Shown here piece after piece: positions 32,201 to 48,000 of a stretch of DNA of 64,000 bases. Origin of the DNA: Elysia chlorotica (lineage: Eukaryota; Mollusca; Gastropoda; Plakobranchidae); NCBI GenBank assembly GCA_003991915.1, contig RQTK01000808.1, positions 135,033 to 199,032 of the forward strand. Direction: 5' to 3'. The notes under the pieces are model-generated. The model was given only the letters and a program-made list of their open reading frames with translations, ran no database searches and was not told where the DNA came from. Both the position numbers and the translations under genes were made by a program. The number at the start of each line of letters is the position of its first letter. Position 1 is the stretch's first letter.

Positions 32201-33163
32201 ATTACTATAGAGATACCAGGCAGAGTAAGGGGGACTGGGGTGCAGTTAACATAGAGATTACTATAGAGATACCAGGCAGAGTAAGGGGGACTGGGGTGCA
32301 GTTAACACACAGTTAACATAGAGATTACTATAGAGATACCAGGCAGAGTAAGGGGGACTGGGGTGCAGTTAACATAGAGATTACTATAGAGATACCAGGC
32401 AGAGTAAGGGGGACTGGGGTGCAGTTAACATAGAGATTACTATAGAGATACCAGGCAGAGTAAGGGGGACTGGGGTGCAGTTAACACAGAGATTACTATA
32501 GAGATAGCAGGCAGAGTAAGGGGGACTGGGGTGCAGTTAACACAGAGATTACTATAGAGATAGCAGGCAGAGTAAGGGGGACTGGGGTGCAGTTAACACA
32601 GAGATTACTATAGAGATACCAGGCAGAGTAAGGGGGACTGGGGTGCAGTTAACACAGAGATAACAGGCAGAGTCAGGGGGACTGGGGTGCAGTTAACACA
32701 CAGTTAACATAGAGAGTACTATAGAGATACCTGGCAGAGTAAGGGGGACTGGGGCACACAGTTAACACAGAGTTAACAGGCAGAGTAGGGGGGACTGGGG
32801 TGCAGTTAACACACAGTTAACATAGAGAGTACTATAGAGATACCAGGCAGAGTAAGGGGGACTGGGGTGCAGTTAACACACAGTTAACATAGAGAGTACT
32901 ATAGAGATACCTGGCAGAGTAAGGGGGACTGGGGCACACAGTTAACACAGAGTTAACAGGCAGAGTAGGGGGGACTGGGGTGCAGTTAACACACAGTTAA
33001 CATAGAGAGTACTATAGAGATACCTGGCAGAGTAAGGGGGGCTGGGGCACACAGTTAACAAAGAGTTAACAGGCAGAGAGAGAGAGAGAGAAGCAGGCGA
33101 CAGAGATAAGGAGAGAGAGAGGTGTGTAGCTATGTGGCTGAAATAGTAACTGGTCATGGAGTG

Positions 33164-33254
<91 letters not shown>

Positions 33255-36200
33255 TAGCTACTGCTCCACTCCACTTATGATGTGTTTGGTTGTATCTGTA
33301 GCATCTTGGCTGAAGATCTCATCTTTTTTTTTTACCTGTAGTTTATATATACATTTAATATACTGAGTATAGGAACATTGAGAATATGTTGCATCTCAAG
33401 TAAGTACCAATGTTCTTTCTAAATCTTTGTATTGAGGCAACCTAGCGTACATCTGCCACATTCTGGTGATTTCTCAGTGGTCTCAGCTTAATCGATCAAT
33501 AAAATACAAAACTAGATTGCGAGAGGGAAAAAAAAGATCTGAAAATAATCAAAGTTAAAAAAGACTGCATGCCCTATCTCAATATTACAAACTAACAAAT
33601 TACATGAACAATAAAAATAAGGCTAGGAAATCATATTCTATTTTTTTACCAGGCAAAATGAAAGAGTCAGCAGACAGAGGAATGTTCTAAAACTTTATTT
33701 ATACAAGAGAACCATAATAACTATTTTGATCAGTACAGGAACATATTAACAGACAGCCGATATCAACATTCTTCAATAAGTTCATGACAGTTGCAGAGAG
33801 GGGCATTTTCCACAACATAAAAATATAAAAATGTGTGCTTACTGTACAATCCCTTGGATTAATGGCTATAACTATTCTCTGTGAAAAGTGTAACAATAAA
33901 TAAGTCCATGTTCGTGGTTCTCATCTTGCATAGAGATTCAGTTTAAGGAGTGCACGTGAGATTTAAACTCCTGAGGGTTAGCATCGACACACATGGAGAC
34001 AGATCTGTAGAACAATCTCCTCCAGCAACCTGCTCTCTTTGCTTCTTCAGCAACAACCATGTGCACAAAGTGGAGCCCAAAAGAAAAGAGCCCAAAAGAT
34101 GAGCCCATTCTGCCATATTACAGTATTGTTGAAACTAAATAGTTTTTTATTCAGTATTATCATACTTCTATTTTGTGAAGTCTTGCTTTATTTTATCTGA
34201 ATATGTTGGGGTCTGTTTACTTTTTTTTTAAAATAATTACATGTATAGTCCAGCCTGCCTTCCCGACCATGGGGACCACTTTTCATTGAGCCCCTTGTAT
34301 TGTCCCTCTAGTTTGTTACCTGCTCAACGCGACTGCGGACAGCCTACGATCAGACCAACGCGACCACCTCTCTGTTATTGAAGAACAACTTTCTCAGAAT
34401 TAAGGGTGGTGAGGGCAACACACTGACGGTGTGTCTCTTGCATCCAGGTAGATTTGAAAGTGAGCAGAGTAAGACTAGAGAGGAGTAGTGGTCGGAGTGA
34501 TGGTCAGGTTCTACAGTGAAAGTTGAAAGTGACCTTTATTGCCCCAGGCGCCCACTTTTGTCTATGATCTTCAGTGGTGGCCATGGATAAGTTCAACGGT
34601 ACTTATTTCAAGTCAAGCTTTTCTTTTTATTAATTGAGACACGAGACAGCATAGAAGAAATAACATGAAGTATGAAATTTAAAAAAAACAGTTTTGCAAA
34701 GATGAGGTAGCTCAAAACCAAAGCTTTTAATATTGCCTTCTTGATTACAACAGGAGAAACAGGATAGAACGTGTCTTCTATTGCGCAAACATTATTTTCC
34801 TCACAAGAAATATAATATTGGCAATTTATAAAACACACTTAAAGAAGTATAATGTTATAAAATATATTTTTTTCATGTACAAATAAGTAGACAGCAAATT
34901 TATTACACTGTTCAGCCCATTGCCTTCCTTTCTGAGTTTCAATCGGCAGTGAGGAGAAAACTCCTGATTGTGTTTTCTTTTCATTCTAGTTATGTGGCAG
35001 CGCAGTAGAATGATCCAGACAAATTTTTACATTAAGCTTTGTGAACAAATTTTTGTGTCAAACCAGGACGGAATGGGTATCTGAGGCTCTCAAGTCATGG
35101 CAAAAGCAGAGTGCACCGAGGAAAGCAATGGCAACATACTTCACTGACAATGACCACCCAAACTCTTGGCTCCGTACATGGCAACCGACTTCACTGACAA
35201 TGAGCACCCAAACTCTTGATTCAGTGCATGGCAACCGACTTCACTGACAATGAGCACCCAAACTCTTGGTTCCGTACATGGCAACCGACTTCACTGACAA
35301 TGAGCACCCAAACTCTTGGTTCCGTGCAATGGCAACCGACTTCACTGACAATGAGCACCCAACCTCTTGGTTCAGTGCATGGCAACCGATTTCACTGACA
35401 ATGAGAACCTCTTGGTTCAGTGCATGACAACCGACTTCACTGACAATGAGCACCCAAACTCTTGGTTCAGTGCATGGCAACCGACTTCACTGACAATGAG
35501 CACCCAAACTCTTGGTTCAGTGCATGGCAACCGACTTCACTGACAATGAGCACCCAAACTCTTGGTTCAGTGCATGGCAACCGACTTCACTGACAATGAG
35601 CACCCAAACTCTTGGTTCAGTGCATGGCAACCGACTTCACTGACAATGAGCACCCAAACTCTTGGTTCAGTGCATGGCAACCGACTTCACTGACAATGAG
35701 CACCCAAACTCTTGGTTCCGTGCATGGCAACCGACTTCACTGACGCCTTCTGCTTAATACAATGAGCACCCAACTTTACTATTTTCTTTAAACATTCAAA
35801 ATTCGATTTCTTGTAGTATCTTCATTACAAGAATAGAATATCCTTTTCAGCACTGAGGTCTTAGTTAAATGCACTGATTTAAGGTCAACAATCAACTGCT
35901 ATGGACTCTGAAACAAAATTTTGGTACTAAGCTCATACCCATTGTATACATTGACATTTTTAAAAATACAAAAGTGATAATATAAAGTGTGAAAAAAAAA
36001 TTTAAATAATTTCAATTAGTAAACTAACAAAACTTTTTTTTAGAGTTCAATACAAAAATAACATTATTTTTCTTGTCCATGATAATGATGACGATGGCAA
36101 CTATAAAGATGATGGTGATTTGAAATGCCAAAAAACGGCAATAGATTATTGCACAGGAACAGTTCAGGAAATAACCACCTCTACAAAATCTAGTCACAAG

Positions 36201-39200
36201 TCGGTCAGAAATCTAACTCCTATGATACAGACTCTCGTGGGTGTTATGTCCCCAAGTCTGCTTTGCACTTGTCAAACAAAAAAATAGACAACTGGAAACA
36301 CTGGCTTACTTGTAACTTGTTCCTCAGAAAATTTACTTCACAGGGTGAGTAAAAACACAGAGAACAATAAATGCAACTTGCATGAATTAAATCAACAGTA
36401 ACTTCAACAACATAAACAATTAATATACTAATAAATTATATGTAGCTTATAAAGGGGAAAGTCAACAAAATCCAAATAAAATTCAACAAAATTTTCAATT
36501 TTTCAACAGATTTCTTTAACACCCAGATTTTTTTTGATTAGTGAAAACCAACATTCGCAAAAGTTTTCATACCCTTCTGTTTTAATCTAAAAGAGCCATC
36601 TCCCTGAAACGAGTTATTACAAAATTATAGATCAGTTTATCTATAAAAAGTTCATTGCTAACATCTGGTTTCATTGGGACAAAAGGAAATAAGTTGATCA
36701 GAACTAAGTCCACTAAATAAAGATCATATGGGTTATTTATTACACCCCATGGGCTCCTTTTTTTTTTATCATCATGGAAATCCTAGGGACACTTTTTGCA
36801 GATTCCAGGGACCCAAAAGTTGTTTTTTTTAGATGGTGTTAATTAAACTTGATGATTTAAAAATGTTTTATGCCTGAAATTTCCAGCAGGATGTTTCACA
36901 ACTGGGGAAATTGAATTATTTACTAAATCAAGGTAAACTGCTAGCCTTGATTTAAAATGTGAATATATACATTTAAAAAAAAAACAATTTTTTTTTAAAG
37001 CATAGAAAGACAATTACTTTAACGAAATATTGGATCACAGTCAAAGACCTAAGAAAGCTGCAAGCAAAACCAGATCTTTAAACAGATACAAATATGTATG
37101 CGGTTCATATTAATTACATTTTATAAAATAATGACTTGAATTAACAACCGTAGCAAACAATAGTGCTATATTTAAAGGTTCGATTTCTCACATGATTATC
37201 CTTAGATATCTCATGTTATTTGTTTTGCTTTTAATCAGATCACTTTACCAAGAAAGATCAACTATAAATTAACAGAGGAAGTTATAAATGTTGTTCTTCT
37301 CTATTGCCTCTATTACTTGGGAAAAAAGTCTACTTGCACGACCATTTCATTAAAAATGCTAAATGTGAAGTTGAATAAACAGCAAAAGGTGATTCTAAAC
37401 ATTTCATCCTCTTACATTATATGAATGAATAATCACAACCATTTGATGGCAAATGGAAACTGTTGGAGGTGTTAAAATCAGTTACTGATACAAAAAAGTT
37501 GATAGTATTGAAACAACATATAAGATATTGCACATACAAAATTATTGTCATCTTTTGCATTTAACCTTAAAGATTGCACATTGGGAGAAAAGAGTCGACC
37601 CAAATTTATGGTTTGTATTTAACGCTAAAGATAAATAGTAAACTATACAAATAATATCAGTGTTCTGGTTTTACAGGATTCCTTCTCCTCAAAGCGCTTT
37701 GCCATGTATAACTAGTCTGTGAAAGAGCCAGCTCTTACTGTCTTAGAAAAGTTAGGTATAGCAAGTTCAGAAAATCACTCAGGGTTATGTCAGAGGTCTT
37801 GGGGTGGGAATCAACTAGTTCAATGTCCATTTTGACTGGGGTACCAAGGTATGGCTACAATCTTTTGAGTATATGAAGTTCTATGTCCACAAAATTTTTG
37901 ATAAGTTGTATTATCATAGATAAACAAACACACAAAGAAACAATGCAAAGTTTCTGAGTGTAAAGCTACAGAAACTCGAAACTTTGACGCTGTTTCTCCG
38001 TTTGATCAAATGTGGAGAGAGAACTAGCTGATTCTCAGGCCGTGAGAGGTTCGATACACCAGTGAGTATTGCGTGAGGTTAGAGCGCGCTGGCTCAGCGG
38101 TCACAGAAAGACCAGGTTGTCGAGGCCTTTCTGCCAGAGCGCGGACTGCGGCTTCCTACCTTTGTGCTTGGCGCTGTTGGGGGAGATCTGGGCCTGTGTC
38201 AACTCCGGGGCCTGCCCTGCTGCCGGCAGCTGGAGAATCTCGCTCAGGCTAGAGCTGCTGCCCTCACACGGCAGGCTGCAGTCCACAACTGGGGGAGGGG
38301 GCACGAAGGAACAGGAAACAGTTTATATAGAGCAGTCCTAATTCTCTGTGTTATTAATATCAGATTTACACCAGATTTCACAAGCAATAAAAAAATACAT
38401 ATAGATGTTAATGCATTATCCAGTTTTTCACTACTATACACATCTGCTATCAATCTTATGAGTAGATAAACTTTATGTGGTTGGACAAAAGTTGACTTTT
38501 AAATAAACATATTTTCAAATAAATAAGTTTGCCATAAAGAGTTTCTAAAAAGTCGAAATACATCCATTTCCACATTTGAATTCATTAAAAAAAACTTTGA
38601 CCTAATACTATCCTATAATGTGTACAAATAGCATCGAATTTCACTGGAATTGAGACCAGGGCCCATATGCAACTCAACATTGGCTTAGTAAGTTTTATCA
38701 TAAAGAGCTCTGAGCGTGCAAAGTTTGGTGCTTCACTTGCTAAGTCCGTCTTAATCGTTAAGCCATTACGACAATAGCGCAGCCAATCAGCGCACTGCTT
38801 TTTCTTGTAGTTAAGCATGTCGCAACAGCAACAAATGCGCCAATTCCGCCGTCATCTTCAAAACCTATAAAATCAATTTCTAAAATACGCCTGATAAAGC
38901 AATAAAGTGATCACTTTACATTCAACAAGTCTTTTCAGTCATTTCTAGTCTCTCTTAAACCTATTCGATGCATTAACCATTACAGAATGGTGTTCTTTTA
39001 ATAATTCTAATTGAGTGACTTCACACCTATTGCAGTAAACTTGAGCCTAGATCTACATCTAAACTTAAGTGTAAGATAGATCTCGCATTATGAGAAACCA
39101 GACTCCATACCTTAGTTTATGTACTCCAAAGTAAATTCAACTTAAATTTATGAAATTCCAGGATCTATAGGCCTAGATATAATGTAGCCGCATCAGTAGC

Positions 39201-42200
39201 AAAACGTGTAGGTATGAGAGTGTAGTGTCTGGAGGTGTCTGAAAGTCACGCTGGGTCAGTGGAAATATCTGTTAGCTTAGCCTAGCTTAAACTAACTACG
39301 CCAGTGTCATAAGAACAGCTGCATACCATCAACTTAAGCATATCAGTTACGATTTTTACTTAGCGTAGTTAAGTTGAACAAATAATGGTGAGAGTTGCAT
39401 ACGAGCCAAGGATGTCGTCATGGTGCTATATTTATGCATAATGCAAGTGATATATCCTTGTAAAGGTGAATATGAGATCTATCTGTCAGATTAAAAAAGC
39501 ACTAATAGCTTTTTGCACTGTCTTATAAGAAACCTGTTGCAATGTGAAGCAGGGATAAGGAAATAAAATAGTTTTTATTGACTATCTTGAAAGTATCCAA
39601 AATTCCCTTTGCCAAAATTGTAGCACATTGAGACCACAGGGGACCTACTTGCTGCGTTGGTGGGCAGCATGGGAGCAAACACGTTCTCGGCAAACTCCTC
39701 AAACATGGTGTGCTCGGTGTGCTGCTGGATGATGGTCTCCAGACACTTGGCCCGCTCCTCGTAGCTACACACACGCAGGATCAAGGAGAAATGCTTCACA
39801 ACAGATTGTGTGGTCAAATAAATAGGGAAAAAAATACTACGAAAAACCCATTGTTTACCGAAAGTTTTCTCCATCACAATGATCATATTTACACCGGACT
39901 TGGGTTGAGTTGAGTTGAGTTGGTTTAAATGTCCAGCATCAGCACAATATAGGCTATATTGTGGACGGACCCCAAGACTGACATCTGACAATTTTATGTG
40001 ATGCTATGACTCCTGTCTCAACTGGGTTTGGGATTGCCTTGTTAAACATACAGTAGTTTGTCCGATGCTATTATAAACCAATAAAAAAACTGGACTAGGC
40101 ATTCTGCCCTGAATGAATATGGGAATTTTAGTCTACAAGCGTTCACTTTCTATGAGGATTTAGACACTCATGCATCGGAGAAAAATAAAATGAAGACCTT
40201 TCAGGCTTTATGCGATCCAGATCTAGACTTTCAGCTGAGGATGTACGTGATTTGATTGATAATTCTGATGTGGATGGATTATATAAACCGGATGTTGTTT
40301 ATTCTGATGTGGATGAATTATATAAATTGGATGTTGTTTATTCTGATAGTGACTAGGAGTTAGTTTTGGAGGACTCTAGTGATGATGAAAATGAAGTGAG
40401 CCAGAGCTAGATGCACTCCTGGACAGAGTTCTAGATCTAGAGAAAATAGCCCGGTGGCGAGGGTCAGCTCCATTCACTTAATTCAGAAGCACAGGGCTTC
40501 AAATTTTTTAGTAATTCTGCTAAGAACGCCAATGACAAAGCACAGAGTTGCTGCTGCTATGCAATAGTTAAGTTTGCATAAAGAAAGGGCTATAAATTAT
40601 GAAATTAAGAATTAAAGTATTTACCAGCAAAGGGATCCTCTAAAAAAAAAAAATAATCACTCAATACATACAATGTTATGATTTGGTCGATTTCTTCTTT
40701 TAAAGAAAGAGCTTGACAGTGACATTTTCAAAACATTCAAGTACTTGGTTTGGGCTTAATCAACCAGCAATAATGAATGCACATCTTTTCCACAGAAAAA
40801 AAAAACTTTATGAGTATTGAAACAAGGGTCAGACATGATAGTTTACAATAGGGATAGTTTTGAGTCCATACATTGTGTATGGTTTGCCTCAGGTTTCTGC
40901 AACAGTAATTCTGTTTAACATCATCTAATTTAAGTTTGTTAGTTTTTTTTTGGTTATATTCAAATTGTTGCAAGGATACAATGAGTGGAAAAACGGCATG
41001 AGGGATCTCTTCAGTCGACTGGCGTTCACTGCAGTGGCTCTCACAAGCCCAGACAAAACATGGTGGTCCACGATCGCCCCATCAAACAACGGACCGAAAA
41101 ATGGAACCTGCGCAATCATGAACATATTTATTTATTATCATACAAAATCCAACCAGAAAAAAAACTAAATAATAAAGAACTTTACAAAAACTGCATATCA
41201 CAAAATCCAACCAGAAAAAAAATCAATGACAAAGAACTTTACACAAACTGCATATCTACACTGTGAGTTTAACTCTATCCTCAGCAGATTTAGCGGACTT
41301 GTCTTGCGAGGGAAGCAGGTGATTGTGCTCACAGTAATATAGCTCTTATACACATAGTTTTCATCAGCCTTAACCTATGTTTATCAGTTTTACGTCAAGA
41401 GTGACATATTAAACCAAACAGTTTTGGTCACAGACAAACTGCAGCCTTCAAAAAATCTGCTTTTACAGTTTTAGCCTGTGTCTCAGCTCATGCTTTTCAC
41501 CTCTGTTCTTCCAACCGATTGACAAGGCATACAGGAATAAAGGTCGATTTATTGATCCCAGCAGAGGAAATTCAAGTTCGTCAATATTAAAAATTACATA
41601 AGAATTACATAAGAGACATAAGGCTTAAAAATTTTAAAAATCACAATATAGAAAAAGTTAAGTATCTGATTTAAGAAACATAGATAAAAATAGCATTAAA
41701 TATACATAATCACAAATGCAAGATAAATCACATCAAATAAATTTGTAATATTTTGTAATTTTATACCCGGAATTGCTTCTGGTTTATTAATTATCTTATT
41801 CAAACGATTCTTATCAGGACTATCAATACTCCCACCTCAGCATCAAATTTCTAAAGTTAACCTACTCTGAATGATAGACATGTAAAAAATGTGCAACAGC
41901 TTTTTGTCAACAAAAGAACGTAGCTCTCTTAGACAGTATAAACGAGAAGCCGCCTTTTTAACAACAGCATCTGTATTCAATCGCCATTCTGATTAAAACT
42001 TACTCCATGGTACTGAAAAGAATCAACGCTCTCAACTTCACTACCTTTTATTACAATAGGTGTGCACTGTGTGTTATGTTTCTAAAATCAATTACCATTT
42101 CTTTTGTTTTAATGCCGCAAAACGTCTCATTTTGTGGCGTCGAGACACATTTCTTTTGTTTTACTGACATTTAGTTCTAAGAAGTTTTCATCACACCAAT

Positions 42201-43927
42201 TTATAAATTTATTAATTTCATGTCTGCATACGCTTCCCTTCAATTATGATATAATCAGAACTGTGTATTGAGGGCCTACCTCTGGTTTCCTGCAAATCTG
42301 TATGCGGTACAAGCCTGAGGGCATGGGGTAGATAATGATCACAATGTCGCCAAACTCGGTGGGGATGATCCCGCGTCTGTAGTCCCTGCTGTGCTCCGAC
42401 CACACGATGTGGACTTCATCGTTGCCGAGATGGCGCATCTACCGACAAAGGCAAGATTCAGTCTCTAGTCTGCTACACACCTTTTATCTTTTGTACACTT
42501 GGGTTTTTTCCCCACAAAATGTTTTTTATTTTATTTTTCAACAACAAAGAACTAACCCTAATTGTACGTATAAAAGTACTGAATCCTGATTAGTATTGAC
42601 GCAAAGCTTGAGACATGACAAGTTAAGCAATAGGCTTTGTGCTTCAAACTGCAACTGTATATAACGCATGCTTTATGACTTGAGCTTACCTTGATATGCC
42701 AGTCACTGCCCGTGCTGGGAATGCGAGTCGACACGTGGAATATGACTTCACAGGTGGAGTTGGCCCAGTACGGCGCGGTGCAGCCCGTGGTTCTGTTCTG
42801 CTGAAGACCGCCGAGAAAGCCTTGGTGCGTCTCAAGATCAACCTGAATCAGAGAAACAACATAAGCCAAAATGTGAGACAACTGCTTATTAAAGCCTAGC
42901 TTGAATTCCGTCCTATAGTATAAAGGGCAAGAGAAAACAGTCAAATTTACATAGAAAAGATTTAGTCTTGTCAACTTAGACAACAATTCCTTCCTCCGAG
43001 ACCTGACCTTGCCAACACTTTGTATTCAACTTTAACACAGCTACAAAAAAACTGCTGCCTTTTTGTTCATGTCTCTAGGCAAAAGCTCTGAGCTGACTGG
43101 ACTGCCCACCAACAACTAGAGAAGCTGTAGAAATGAAGGGACTGACCACCAACAACTAGAGAAGCTGTAGAAATGAAGGGACTGCCCACCAACAACTAGA
43201 GAAGCTGTAGCAATGAAGGGACTGACCAACAACTAGAGAAGCTGTAGCAATGAAGGGACTGACCACCAACAACTAGAGAAGCTGTAGCAATGAAGGGACT
43301 GACCAACAACTAGAGAAGCTGTAGAAATGAAGAGACTGCCCACCAACAAATAGAAAAGACATAGAAATGAAGAGACTGACCTCCCAGCCCAGGCCAGCCA
43401 CAAAGTCCTCAAAGGCTCGGCTGGCGCTGTTGTTGGACAGGATGGAGTTCTTGTCCTCCTGGCCCTCGGCGATGTAGATCACGGCAAGCTTGTGGGTCTC
43501 GCGGCTGGTTTACAGGGAACACGAAAAATATCATTGAAAAATAGAGAAGTGTTCAAAATGATGCATAGGTATCTAATTCAAAATTACCTTCATCCACATC
43601 TTGATAACTTCAGTTTAATTTCGTGGCTTTCAAAAAGTTGTTACAATAAAATAAATGATAACTTTTGAGGGACACAGAACACAAGATTTTAAAGTATGTG
43701 TATAATGATTTTCATTTCAATTTACCTTTTCAAATAATTAATCAAATAACAACAATGAGAAAACAAAACAAAAATACATCCATACCATTTCTGGGCATCC
43801 AGATTTTTCACCTCTCTCAAAACTTTGTCATTTTTTCTCAGTAGATCAAAATGGCACCTGAAAGAAAAGAAAAAAAAATCATTTAAAGAATTATATTTCT
43901 TCAAACAAGCGTATTAAAACAAAATAC

Positions 43928-43988
<61 letters not shown>

Positions 43989-44153
43989 NNNNNNNNNNNN
44001 NNNNNNNNNNNNNNNNNNNNNNNNNNNNNNNNNNNNNNNNNNNNNNNNNNNNNNNNNNNNNNNNNNNNNNNNNNNNNNNNNNNNNNNNNNNNNNNNNNNN
44101 NNNNNNNNNNNNNNNNNNNNNNNNNNNNNNNNNNNNNNNNNNNNNNNNNNNNN

Positions 44154-44192
<39 letters not shown>

Positions 44193-44968
44193 CAACAATA
44201 ACTATAGATGAATTAGCTAAATCAGCTGAATATAATGTGCCACAAAATTGTGTTCAATCGAACAGTGATCTAAACATGGCAAATACCTATCTCTAATGCT
44301 ATACTGAATAGCAATCTAAACCATCCACAATTATCTGTTGGGATTTTTTTTAACTCTCAAATGTGAAGATTTTTATACCGCACAGTGCACAGTGATATAT
44401 TGTTCCAAATTAAAACGTGGATTGCAATTAAAATATGGAGCTTGCATGATGCATTATCAATTTTTGATTTGCACAGATGTGTTAAGATAATACTCATTAT
44501 TAATTAAAGAATCCCATGGATGTTCTTCAGTTGCAGAATGAAAAATACAAACAAATCTAACATTTTTTAAGAGAAACTGATGCTCTATAAATATGATCAA
44601 TGTGTGATGGCTATACCGTTTCTCCCAGGACAAAAGACCCATCTGGTCCAGCAACATGCGGCACATGTGGAAGGGCGACACTGGATCTTGACTCTCTGAC
44701 GGCATTTCAGGCGGTGCAACCATGCTGGGAACAAATTACAAATTTGAAGGGAATTCAACCAATAGCTTGGTTTAGTTTCTCTGGAATTTGGTGTACTAAA
44801 AAATTTTGTTAATTCAATTTATTTTGTCTTTGGGTCCAATTTAAAATCTTCATTTAAAAAAATATTGTTTTTGGCACATAAAAATGCATAAAGTAGTTGT
44901 AATTCTTCTAAAGGGACCAATTGTAATGCCAAACTGTACAACAGGAGTTTTAATTAGGACTTTCAAAC

Positions 44969-45013
<45 letters not shown>

Positions 45014-48000
45014 TTTGAAATGTAAATCTAGTATGAACATTTTTGCCTGAAATTAAAAAGAACCGAAAGTTTAAAAAAAAGAAAATGTTTCAGAATAAAC
45101 ACCCATTCACAAATCAGCACTTGCTCTACTCGACAAAAAAAATATCAATAAAAAAAGGGTATTGTGTTCTAGTACCATCCATACAGTAAAAGCACATTGA
45201 ACAGTTATTCAACAACACAGCCTATTGTTTCCATTTGAATTGTGCCCTTGAATGGTAAATTCTTGCTATACTTTGGTCACGAGTAGAAGAAAGTAAGATT
45301 GCTGTGTCTGTATCTCCTGCATTATCTGATCTCCAGATCTCAGCCACATTGTTATTACCTCTTGAGAGGACAAAACATCAAGTTCAATTTCCCCTTCACA
45401 ATTAAAAAAAATATGAAGAACTGTCTTTGTGAATTCATTGCATTATCCTTTCAAATTCTCAATTTTGAAAAGTGGACATTATTTATTGTATACAGAGGAA
45501 GTACAAAATGTGCAACCCAGTGGACCTTAACAAAATGTGTCAAGAACTACAAAGACAAATAAATATGATCAACATTGCAAGACAAAAATGATAGAGGAAA
45601 AACAAAAAGAGCTATGGCAACATTAATGAAAGCCAATTTCTATCAGGTGGTTGGAAATAAAATCAAAGTAAAATTATAAATTAAATTAAGGTTTTGATTT
45701 CAACTTTATAAGTATAATTTAACCAGGGTTGGCCAGGCATCCTCTCTACATATTTTGCCTCAGTTTTCGTTAATTGCACCAGTATTATTACACAGTCCCT
45801 TTTTTTGATATGATGATCAATGTCTCAGTCAAAATAATGAGACAAATACTAGCTTACTTCATTTTGGCTGTTGATTATCATATTTGGAAGCAAGGGGTTT
45901 ACAAAGTTTTAAAATATACTAAAAAGCATGGATAACAATTTTTTTTTTTTTGACAAGCATTGGGCTCTTCTTCTTCTTACTATCACACATCTTATAGAAT
46001 GAACCTTGGAAATCTAGTTGTTTCCATTAACCTTAAACTCTAAGAGCATCAATGATTTTTTAAATATATCAACCTCAAAGAATTTCTTTCTCAAACTCCT
46101 CTAGAACTGTTTTCATTCTAAATTATCCCAAAATTTCTCTAGACACTGAAACAAAACTAGGAGAAAAGTGAAAAATACTAATACTGCAAGTTATTTGAGC
46201 AATAAAGGAAAGATTAAATCTGGAGAATACAATTTTTATAGATGCAAGAATGGTTAGATAGATACGTGTTACTGTCTCACCGTAATTTATAGATTTATCA
46301 TCCTGTGCAACTGATCGTGTCTGATAAATGGGTTTTAGTCTATCACTATGGTTAGAAAGCAAGCAATACTGTAGGCTGGCCATATTTCCTGGCCTATCTA
46401 TGTGAAAAGGCTCAAACAGTTTTAGGATGATGAATGCGCAAAGAGGTGGACTTTTGGAGTTGAATCTATATAATGATTTCAGATCTACAAAATGGTTCCC
46501 GTTGCCATTAAGTATGTTTCTTTTTACTTTACACTAAAAAAACTAAAATATGTCTAGAGCAATGGAATTGTTCAATCTCTTACTGACAGAGGTTTACAGA
46601 GGTGATATTGAAAAAAATTAAAATGAGCAAAGACAAATACTGCATTACTATAAAAAGATTGCAATCTTCCCTTGGCATCTTACAATGTACTGTAGGATAT
46701 TCAACATTTTGGCTATTTGTATATAAGGATCATGTCGCTTTCAGAGAATCCATGGATCTGCATTTATCACGGCAACAGCTGTTCATACAAAATGATTGCC
46801 TCATCTCCAACTCCTGCTACATTAAAACTACCCTTTAAGAGCCAAACAAATCCAAGCAGTGATGAGCAACACTGCTTGCGTTCCAAACGGTTTCTCTCAA
46901 CAGTTAAAGCCAGATGCATTAAGAAGAAAGAATGGAACTTGAAAGAGAAAACTGGTCAAAATCAGTCACTGAGCATCATGGATATCGATTTCATGAAAGA
47001 CTATGTTTTTCCAAACGTTTTTCGCTATGAGAATGTTATTTAAAAACTAGCTGGGATTCCCGGCTTCGCTCAGGTTTTGGGACACTGTACTGAAATAAAA
47101 TGTTTTTTAAAAGTTATACTAATAGAGATATAGTTGAGTTTTGAGACACTGTGCGCAACTAAAATGGTAAAACATATTGTAGAGATAGAAATTTAAAGCC
47201 AAAAAAACTTTAAAAATTAAAATGTGAAACAAATGGGTGCACCACTTAAAAGGGCATATCAATAGTCTTGATAACTCACGCTATTTACAAGATTTCTTTG
47301 TAGACATTTCTTTTAGATTCATTTTTACCCCCTTTTTCGATGATAGTCGACGTAGATTCATATAGAATATTTAAATTGGGTTTAATGTTTTTAAACCCTG
47401 AAAGATCCCCATTCTATAGTATTAGAATTCAGTATTATAACCCGGGCAGAGCCCGCACGTGAACATGTTGAACGGAAAAAATAAAAAAAATTATGAGTAG
47501 ATCTATGAGTAGTAGAAATCTAGATCTATTTATTTGATTTATCTTTAAGATCCATGTTTATCCCCTTTTCGATGATAGTCGAGGTAGATCCAGATAGAAT
47601 TTAAACTGCGCTCGAATGTTTTTAAACCCCGAAATATCCCCATTCGATAGATCTGGAATTCTGTATCATAACCATAGCAGAGCCCTGCACGTGAACATGT
47701 CGAACGAAAAGACAAAAATATATTATATAGATCTAAAAGTGATAGTGTTGACATTGAATGGGTTTAGGAAAACAATAATATAATAATGGATGTAGTAATG
47801 CCAAGAAATCTCAACTATTGAAATATTATAACCTTGGCAGAGCCCCACACCTATTTGAACCTAGCCCGCCTTCACTTACGATTAGCTAACTGAGATAAAA
47901 AAAAAACCAGCAATGGCTGCTTGATCGACGAAGCAATTTCAATTTCTTAACTCTAATTAATTTAGATCGGGGCGAACGTTGGTCTCCGGGTCGGGAGAAT

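Noticed and set aside
31752..33080. CRISPR-like array (regular repeats)
   Set aside because: Units are head-to-tail without unique spacers, in a metazoan intron; a minisatellite.
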